Origin: Brevibacterium sp.
GTDB taxonomy: Bacteria; Actinomycetota; Actinomycetes; Actinomycetales; Brevibacteriaceae
Assembly (NCBI RefSeq): GCF_031179145.1
Contig: NZ_JAPSIB010000019.1
Coordinates: 1 to 64,000, forward strand
Direction: 5' to 3'
Length of the DNA: 64,000 bases
In this document: piece by piece, positions 58,092 to 64,000 of the stretch
How the letters are laid out: the number at the start of each line of letters is the position of its first letter
Numbering within the stretch: the first letter of the stretch is position 1
Program-made: the position numbers and the translations under genes
Notes under the pieces: model-generated
Told to the model about the DNA's origin: nothing
The model's input: the letters and a program-made list of their open reading frames with translations, nothing else
Database searches by the model: none

Positions 58092-58421
58092 TGAGCATCC
58101 ACCTTCCCTGTCTGCCGGTCGTCTCCTCGTCAACCTACTCGAAATCGACTTGTTACTGAAGGGTCGTTCTGGAAAGGGAGACCACCGCGCGCGCCGCCAC
58201 CTCGGCGAGGGATGAGCAGAACTGCGTTTTCAGTATTTGGATTCACCGATTTCGTCGTTTATGACAGACTTTTGGTCATTTTCTTATCTCAACACGCGAT
58301 CTGAATTTCGTTTTCAGCACAAATGAATTAGCGTCTACCGAGCAGATCACACTCTGCACCTGACGTCAGCGTCGGAACGGTCCGACGCGGCTCACGACAA
58401 GACTCATTGGGGAGGATTGAT
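58092..58421. promoter_or_regulatory. AT-richer control region of MBL and permease genes
   Basis: A 330-bp gap with a distinctly AT-rich centre (about 58220-58330), unlike the surrounding genes. CGTTTTCAG occurs twice, near 58224 and 58305. A perfect palindrome GTCGGA-ACGG-TCCGAC lies at 58371-58386, 36 bp before the permease ATG, and could be an operator. A strong GGGGAGG site precedes the permease start. Promoter boxes were not fixed. Confidence 0.55.
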
Positions 58422-59813
58422 ATGGCTGGTTCAGGCACGCTGAAGCGTAACCTCGGACTGTGGTCCATCGTCGGACTCGGGCTCGGTTACATGACACCGA
58501 CCGTCGTCTTCGACACATTCGGGATCGTTTCGGACGAAACGAACGGAGCGGTGCCCGCCGCGTACCTGGCAGCACTGATGGTCATGATCTTCACGGCGTT
58601 CAGCTACGGGAAGATGGTCCAAGTCTTCCCGACGGCAGGATCCGCCTACACGTACACTCGCGAGACGATGACTCCCGGGCTCGGCTTCCTGGTCGGGTGG
58701 ACATCGCTCATGGACTACCTTCTGCTGCCGATGGTCAACTGCCTGATCATCCGCCTGTACATGGAATCGATGGTTCCGAACGCGCCGACATGGATCTGGG
58801 TCGTCGCCTACACGGTGATCATGACCGGAATCGTGCTCACCTCGATGCGGGGAACGGCGAACCTCAACGGCATTCTGCTCATATTCGCCCTGATCATGGT
58901 CACCATGTTCTGCGTCCTGGCCTTCTTCCAGCTGCAGGCCGGAGAGGGCGCCGGTCTCATCGTCAGCGCCGAGCCATTCGTCCACGAGGGCGTGCACATG
59001 TCCGCTGTGCTCACCGGTGCGACTGTCGTCTGCTTCTCGTTCATCGGCTTCGATGCGGTGACGATGTACACCAACGAGGCGAAGTCGGTGTCCACGATGC
59101 CGAAGGCCATCATGATCACCGTCCTCGCCGGAGGCGCAATCTTCCTCGTCGCCTCCTACTTCGCGCAGCTGCTGTTCCCGGACAACTCGCAGTTCACGAT
59201 CGTCGACGATCCCCTGCCGGAGATCGGCGAGATCACCGGTGGTCCGATCTTCGCGCTGTTCTTCCTCGCCGCGGCGTTCGCTGCCACGGTCGCCTCCGGC
59301 CTCGCCTCGCACGCCTCGGTGTCGCGGATGCTGCTGGTCATGGGCCGCAACGGAGTGCTGCCGCGCAAGGCATTCGGCTACATCAACCCGAAGACCCACA
59401 CCCCGGTGTTCAACATCGTGCTCGTGGGAGCGGTGTGCCTGTTCGCGATGACATTCAGCCTCGAGTTCATCTCGGCGCTGATCAACTTCGGTGCGCTCAT
59501 CGCATTCACGTTCGTCAACCTCACCGTGATCGCCCACTACGCGTTCCGAACCAAGCAGGTCGTCGACGTCAAGTCCGCGTTCAACTACGTGGTGATGCCC
59601 GGACTCGGCGCGATCCTCACCGGCATCCTGTGGTCGAGCCTGCACGGCACCGCTCTCACGAGCGGACTGATCTGGCTGGCCGCCGGCGTCATCTACCTGG
59701 CGGTGCTGACCCGCGGCTTCAAGCGCACGGTCCGCAGCTTCGACGACCCCGAGGCGGACGCCACGATGTCCGAGCCTCAGGTCGAGGAGCGGGAAGAGAA
59801 GGAAACCGTGTGA
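58422..59813 (+). CDS. APC-family amino acid/polyamine permease
   Basis: 463 residues with GGGGAGGATT just before the ATG. Twelve membrane segments can be counted. The N-terminus LWSIVGLGLGYMTPTVVFDT holds the unwound Gly-rich helix 1 typical of APC transporters. The FSFIGFDAVTMYTNEAKSV segment matches helix 6 and the following loop. It resembles putrescine/amino acid importers. The C-terminus is an acidic tail. It lies downstream of an AT-rich regulatory region and is probably monocistronic; substrate is not deducible. Confidence 0.9.
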   Translation: MAGSGTLKRNLGLWSIVGLGLGYMTPTVVFDTFGIVSDETNGAVPAAYLAALMVMIFTAFSYGKMVQVFPTAGSAYTYTRETMTPGLGFLVGWTSLMDYLLLPMVNCLIIRLYMESMVPNAPTWIWVVAYTVIMTGIVLTSMRGTANLNGILLIFALIMVTMFCVLAFFQLQAGEGAGLIVSAEPFVHEGVHMSAVLTGATVVCFSFIGFDAVTMYTNEAKSVSTMPKAIMITVLAGGAIFLVASYFAQLLFPDNSQFTIVDDPLPEIGEITGGPIFALFFLAAAFAATVASGLASHASVSRMLLVMGRNGVLPRKAFGYINPKTHTPVFNIVLVGAVCLFAMTFSLEFISALINFGALIAFTFVNLTVIAHYAFRTKQVVDVKSAFNYVVMPGLGAILTGILWSSLHGTALTSGLIWLAAGVIYLAVLTRGFKRTVRSFDDPEADATMSEPQVEEREEKETV

Positions 59814-59983
59814 CGGTGGGTTGAGTCAGGGCCGGTCGCGGTTGTCGCCGGCCCCACTTGACCGCTGACGCCGGCGGCGCCGCGGCGTCGCTGGTGCCGG
59901 CAACGTCGCTGGCGGCGCCGCTCGATCGCTGGCGCTGCCGCTGCGGGAGGCGGTCGCCGGCGGCAACGTCGCTCGCTCCAACG

Positions 59984-60030
59984 AGAACAGCTCTGCTCGA
60001 CCAGTTCGACCGGTCGAGCAGAGCTGTTCT
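59984..60030. repeat. 19-bp perfect inverted repeat
   Basis: Arms AGAACAGCTCTGCTCGACC (59984-60002) and its exact complement (60012-60030) enclose a 9-nt loop. It lies 170 bp after the permease stop. It can act as a strong terminator or structural element; GGTTTCC follows, so the T run is weak. Confidence 0.85.
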
Positions 60031-60212
60031 GGTTTCCAGCTCCGTAGAAGTAGTTGAAATCGCGCACGATGGAGGCTTCTGCTCGCTTCTCAAGGAGTTT
60101 TCGATCAGAAGCCGGTACAGTGCGCGTTTTCAACAACATTCTCGTCGACTGCCGAAGTTGCGCAGACACCAAAGGGGCCAGGGAGGCGGGGGTTAGGGGG
60201 CAGCGGCAAAGA

Positions 60213-60252
60213 AAATGTGCCGCGACATCGAGTGAACGATGTCGCGACACAT
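60213..60252. repeat. 40-bp palindromic repeat, copy 2
   Basis: Identical over 40 bp to 83-122: arms at 60215-60230 and 60237-60252, loop AGTGAA. It lies 33 nt beyond the 3' end of tRNA-Ser(TGA), parallel to copy 1 beside the tRNA-Ser(GCT) remnant. Confidence 0.75.
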
Positions 60253-60285
60253 TCCCCTGCAAGCGGGAGATACCCCCACAAAACG

Positions 60286-60373
60286 CGGAAGCGGTGGGAT
60301 TCGAACCCACGGTACGGGGTTACCGCACAATGGTTTTCAAGACCATCTCTTTCGGCCGCTCAGACACGCTTCC
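60286..60373 (-). tRNA. tRNA-Ser(TGA)
   Basis: An 88-nt class II tRNA. Acceptor GGAAGCG pairs with CGCTTCC, the D arm has GTCTGAGCGG, and the anticodon loop CTTGAAA gives TGA. A long variable arm is followed by T arm GTGGGTTCGAATCCCAC. CCA is not encoded. Confidence 0.96.
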
Positions 60374-60532
60374 ATGGTTCGAGATGAACCCGGCCTGCTC
60401 AGCCGCGAGGCTGAGCCACAACAGTTTCTCACAGTCCGTTCGCGTTCCGCTAATCGCGAGCGAGCGCGAACCACGGGCGAGCCAGACCCCCACAAGTTGC
60501 CCACTGAACCTCTAGAAGCCCCGCTCGGGAGG

Positions 60533-62650
60533 TCAGGAATCCTCCGAATCCCTGCCCTGCTTCTGGGCCCCGGAGGACTTCTCCTCGTGCTTCAGGTCGT
60601 TCGTGCGACGGCCGTTCGAGTCCGCATCCTTCGGTGTGGCACCGCGCGCCGCAAACGACGCGGGCACCCGTGAGACCACAGGTTCTTCCTCGTCATCGAA
60701 TTCGGCGTCATCGGCGTCGAGTGCCGCATTGCCGTCATCGTTCTTCTCGCCGGCGTCGTCCTTCTTCGACTCCTCGGGAGCGCCAGCATCGCCTGCGCCA
60801 GAACCGGCACTTGAACCAGCGCCAGTATCGGCAGCGGACTCCGGCCCCAGGGTGAGGCCCTCCGGTGCGACGACCTCGTCGCCGTCCTCGGCATCGGGCA
60901 CCGTCAGCTCGACCTCGGTGGGTTCGTCACTGGCTCGTGCCGGCTTGCCCTTGAGCACCAGGGCCAGGGTGGCCAGGGGGACGGAGAGCCAATTCGGCCG
61001 GTTGCGGAGTTCGGTGACGACCTCAACGAGCAGCCGGTCGATGAGCGCGGCTCGCAGCACCGGGTCGCCCAAGCCGATGGACTCTCCGCGCGCCCGGGAG
61101 TACCCGCTGAGCAGAGAGTTCTGCACCTGGGAGGCCCAGAGGAACTCGGGCGAATCGTAGATGGCGCGCAGTGCGTCCGAACTGCTGCCGAAGCCGTTGA
61201 CGACGAGCCCGCCGTCCTCGGAATCGAGGGCACCGGTCCGCTGCAGCCGTGCGAACCCGGCCGCGTAGTCGACGCTGCGCAGCAGGGCGACCAGGTCCAG
61301 TGCCGGCGGCTTCGGGTCGGAGTTCGCGGAATCGCTGAACTTCACCACTGTGTAGCCGTCCGTCGGCGAGCTGACCACATGGTCGAGCGTCAGTTCGCCG
61401 TGGATCTTCTGCAGACTGCCGATCGTCTCCAGGGCCAGCAGCTTCGCCCGGTGCTTGCGCAGTTCAGGCACCAGGGAGTCCAGGGCCAGAGGTGCCCGGC
61501 CCAAGGCCCAGTCGACGCGCTCGGTCCATTTCTGCACGAGCTGCTTCGTCGGCTCCCCCGTGCCCTCGACGATGCCGAACTCCGCGGCGAGGTCGGCGTG
61601 CAGCTCACCGATCCTCCGGCCCATCTCCGCCGCCTGCGCGTTGTATCCGCCGATCGACCCGGAGTCGACGTTGCAGACGATGTCGACGGCCTCCCGCCAC
61701 GCGGGTTCGGCCTCGACGTCAACGTGGGACAGCAGCGCCATCGGCGCCTCCATCTCCGTGACCTCGAACATGTCGTACCAGCGGCCCGAACTCCACCCGA
61801 CCACTTCGGGAACGCTGCGCGAGCCCGCCTCGGTCAGCAGCACCGGAATGGTCAGTGAGGACGGCATCCCGTTCTCGAGCACGCGGAAGAAGCTGAGCTC
61901 CATCGGCTCGTACTCGTCATGGATGACCACGGTCGACTTGTTGGCGCTCGACTCCGTGACCTCGATCGGCCGCACCACCACGGTCGCGGGGGCCGACGAC
62001 CCGGGGGCCGGCGTGGCCAGCGCCTCCTTCGACGGCTTCGGGGGAACCACCTCGGTGACGGTGTCGAAAGGGGCGGAGAGATCCGCAGGGTCGACGATCT
62101 CCGTCGCACCCGGATAGGGGGCGTCTCCGGCAGGAATCGGACCGGCAGGAATCGGACCGGGCGGAACCTGGCCGGACGGAACCTGGCCGGCGGACACCTG
62201 ACCGGAGGAAGTCCGCCGTGCGGCACTGTCCTCGTCGTGGCGCAGCGATTCGGTGCTCAGCTGCCCGCCGGCGAAGACCTTGCGCTTGACGATGGCATCG
62301 GCCATGAGGTTGACGAACACGGGGTCCGCGGGTCCGTCGTAGACGTAGACCGGGCCGCGGGCCAAGTCGTCGACCTGGCCGATGAGGGCATGCCGGAGAT
62401 GGAGGTCCTCGCTGCCCCTCAGCGAGAGGGGGATGTTGAGGCGGCGCAGGGTGGGCCCGTCGCCCACGGAGATCACGGTCACCAGGCCGACGAATCCGCC
62501 GAGCTCCTCGGCCGGGTAGGTGAAGGCGCGCGCCACCGACATCGGGGTGATGTCGGGGTCAGTCCCGAAATCTGCAGCGAGCTTGGGGAACCACGGCTGC
62601 CGAGGTATCCAGCTGGCTAACAGTTGTTCGAGCTCACTGCTGATGGCCAT
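60533..62650 (-). CDS. Maltokinase-like protein lacking catalytic motifs
   Basis: 705 residues. The central part (about 280-585) follows the Mak/Pep2 maltokinase pattern: GRRIGELHADLA, KIHGELTLDHV, then PPALDLVALLRSVDYAAGFA. In active maltokinases the loop reads HGDYHLGQ and the metal motif DFEG; here these are HGELTLDH (His417-Glu419 on) and KFSD, so catalytic Asp and metal residues are lost. A Pro-rich insert (about 145-200) and an acidic 130-residue C-terminal tail are additional. It is probably a pseudokinase or a new binding protein. A maltosyltransferase partner is not in the window. Confidence 0.72.
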   Translation of the reverse strand: MAISSELEQLLASWIPRQPWFPKLAADFGTDPDITPMSVARAFTYPAEELGGFVGLVTVISVGDGPTLRRLNIPLSLRGSEDLHLRHALIGQVDDLARGPVYVYDGPADPVFVNLMADAIVKRKVFAGGQLSTESLRHDEDSAARRTSSGQVSAGQVPSGQVPPGPIPAGPIPAGDAPYPGATEIVDPADLSAPFDTVTEVVPPKPSKEALATPAPGSSAPATVVVRPIEVTESSANKSTVVIHDEYEPMELSFFRVLENGMPSSLTIPVLLTEAGSRSVPEVVGWSSGRWYDMFEVTEMEAPMALLSHVDVEAEPAWREAVDIVCNVDSGSIGGYNAQAAEMGRRIGELHADLAAEFGIVEGTGEPTKQLVQKWTERVDWALGRAPLALDSLVPELRKHRAKLLALETIGSLQKIHGELTLDHVVSSPTDGYTVVKFSDSANSDPKPPALDLVALLRSVDYAAGFARLQRTGALDSEDGGLVVNGFGSSSDALRAIYDSPEFLWASQVQNSLLSGYSRARGESIGLGDPVLRAALIDRLLVEVVTELRNRPNWLSVPLATLALVLKGKPARASDEPTEVELTVPDAEDGDEVVAPEGLTLGPESAADTGAGSSAGSGAGDAGAPEESKKDDAGEKNDDGNAALDADDAEFDDEEEPVVSRVPASFAARGATPKDADSNGRRTNDLKHEEKSSGAQKQGRDSEDS

Positions 62651-62838
62651 GTCGCCTCCTTGAAGGGAATACGGGCATCTTCCATCAAATCACGGTTGCG
62701 TCCTCACGCTCATGCTGACGCACCGACAGTCGTGTCTTGACCCCATCGGTCCCGTCTCTTGACCGCATCAGTCCCATCGCTTGTCCTCATTCCGAAACGA
62801 ATTGCCAAATGGCAAGACAGGAGGCGCACAATAGAGAG

Positions 62839-64000
62839 GTGTTGAAACAAGACGTGTCACCCCAGCAGCAAACGCTCGCCCTCGAGGTCGAAGCGGCCGC
62901 GCGGCGAATTGCCGACTCCGTGATCATGTCGCCCCTGCACATTTCGGAGCGGCTCTCAGCCGCCACCGGCGCATGCGTCTACCTCAAGCGCGAGGACCAG
63001 CAGCTGGTCCGGTCGTACAAGATTCGCGGCGCCTTCAACTTCATGCTCCAGCTCGACGCGGACGAACGGGCCCGCGGCGTCGTCTGCGCCTCGGCGGGCA
63101 ATCATGCCCAGGGCTTCGCGCGCGCGTGCAAGGAACTGGACATTCAGGGCACGATCTTCGTCCCCAAGACGACGCCGAGGCAGAAGATCGATCGTGTCCG
63201 CCACTTCGGTGGGGACCGGGTGACTATCGAGATCGCCGGCTCCACCTACGATGACGCCTCCGCCCTGGCGCACCGGTTCGCCGAACTCAATGGCGCTCTC
63301 CTCATCTCCGCGTTCGACGATCTGCGCACGATCGCCGGCCAGGGCACCGTGGGCGTGGAGATCGCCGCGCAGCTCGACGTCGACCCCGATTACATCATCG
63401 TCCCCGTCGGCGGAGGCGGAATCCTCTCCGGGGTCGCCGCCTACGCCGCCGAGCACCTGCCTCACACCAAGGTCATCGGCGCCGAGCCCGCCGGAGCCGC
63501 CTCGATGATCGCCGCACTCAAGGCGGGCCGGCCGATCACCCTGGAGAACATCGATCGCTTTGCCGACGGCACCGCGGTCAAACGCGCCGGCGCGATCACC
63601 TACCGGATCGTGTCGGAACTCGGCGTCGACGTCCGCCCGGTCGATGAGGGCGCCGTGGCCACGGAGATGCTCGACATGTACCAGACCGACGGCATCATCG
63701 CCGAACCGTCGGGGGCGCTGGCCTCGGCGGCCATCGGCGCGCAGGGATCGGGCAAGCCGATCACCGTCGAACCCGGATCGACCGTCGTGTGCCTCGTCTC
63801 GGGCGGCAACAACGACATCTCCCGCTACCCGGAGATCCTTGAGCGCTCACTCGTCCACGAGGGCCTCAAGCACTACTTCATCGTCGACTTCCCGCAGGAG
63901 CCGGGTGCCCTGCGCCGGTTCCTCAACGAGATCCTCGGACCCGAGGACGACATCGCGCTGTTCGAGTACGTCAAACGCTCCGACCGGGAGACCGGACCCG
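62839..64000 (+). CDS. ilvA: Threonine ammonia-lyase, 3' end outside window
   Basis: 387 residues visible from a GTG at 62839, open to the window end. PLP lysine in SYKIRGAFNFM, the SAGNHAQGFARACKEL substrate loop, and GGGGILSGVAAY phosphate loop identify a threonine dehydratase. The segment beginning HYFIVDFPQEPGALRRFLNE starts the C-terminal ACT-like regulatory domain, cut by the edge. It makes 2-oxobutanoate for isoleucine synthesis. The best ribosome site (GGAGG) is 14 nt before the GTG, so the start is slightly uncertain. Confidence 0.93.
   Translation, partial: MLKQDVSPQQQTLALEVEAAARRIADSVIMSPLHISERLSAATGACVYLKREDQQLVRSYKIRGAFNFMLQLDADERARGVVCASAGNHAQGFARACKELDIQGTIFVPKTTPRQKIDRVRHFGGDRVTIEIAGSTYDDASALAHRFAELNGALLISAFDDLRTIAGQGTVGVEIAAQLDVDPDYIIVPVGGGGILSGVAAYAAEHLPHTKVIGAEPAGAASMIAALKAGRPITLENIDRFADGTAVKRAGAITYRIVSELGVDVRPVDEGAVATEMLDMYQTDGIIAEPSGALASAAIGAQGSGKPITVEPGSTVVCLVSGGNNDISRYPEILERSLVHEGLKHYFIVDFPQEPGALRRFLNEILGPEDDIALFEYVKRSDRETGP

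Larger units (their letters stand above)
59814..60285. other. Intergenic region after permease
   Basis: About 470 bp without a convincing gene. It holds GC-rich simple repeats (GCTGGCGGCGCC-like, 59870-59970), the long perfect hairpin at 59984-60030 and the 40-bp palindrome at 60213-60252. The last 34 nt border tRNA-Ser(TGA). Confidence 0.6.

Overview
The window is high-GC actinobacterial DNA. Its gene content (MMPL and YhgE/Pip exporters, a LytR-CpsA-Psr protein, a degenerate maltokinase-like protein, actinobacterial tRNA-Ser genes, a LexA box of the TCGAAC-N4-GTTCGA type) suggests a Micrococcales-type host such as Brevibacterium. The genus is an inference from gene style; no marker gene was compared.

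Positions 123-44073 are a complete-looking siphovirus prophage of about 43.9 kb. It is bounded by a 31-bp direct repeat (attL 123-153, attR 44043-44073) equal to the 3' end of a tRNA-Ser(GCT) gene that stays whole at the right junction. From the right end leftwards: tyrosine integrase; ImmA/IrrE-type metallopeptidase under a perfect LexA/SOS box; phage repressor; divergent Cro-like gene; then a very long leftward early operon with mostly 1-8 bp stop/start overlaps. The early operon carries a two-domain helicase/DNA methylase, a C5 cytosine methylase, a DnaN-like clamp, VRR-NUC and HNH nucleases, and many tiny Cys-rich proteins. After a hairpin near 24 kb come the late genes: HNH, small and large terminase, portal, ClpP-type protease with scaffold, capsid, connectors, tail terminator, major tail protein, frameshifted tail chaperones, tape measure, distal tail proteins, receptor-binding protein, collagen-like protein, endolysin and holin. 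The left 2.4 kb is an accessory (moron) region. It has plus-strand genes behind their own promoter/operator, a membrane-anchored protein, and three degenerate type I-E-like CRISPR repeats framed by two similar terminators.

The host part (44-64 kb) holds an LCP cell-wall ligase, an FAD-dependent protein, a TetR-controlled exporter pair (MMPL with a C-terminal ABC-like domain lacking a P-loop, overlapping a YhgE/Pip gene), a duplicated-domain hypothetical protein, a C45 peptidase, an MBL-fold hydrolase, an APC permease, tRNA-Ser(TGA), a maltokinase-like protein that has lost its catalytic residues, and the start of threonine ammonia-lyase.

The regulatory logic best supported by sequence is prophage induction. 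The host LexA would repress the metallopeptidase gene; DNA damage would lift this; the peptidase would then inactivate the neighbouring repressor. This is a testable inference from one perfect operator and gene order. All function calls come from reading motifs by eye; no database search was run.
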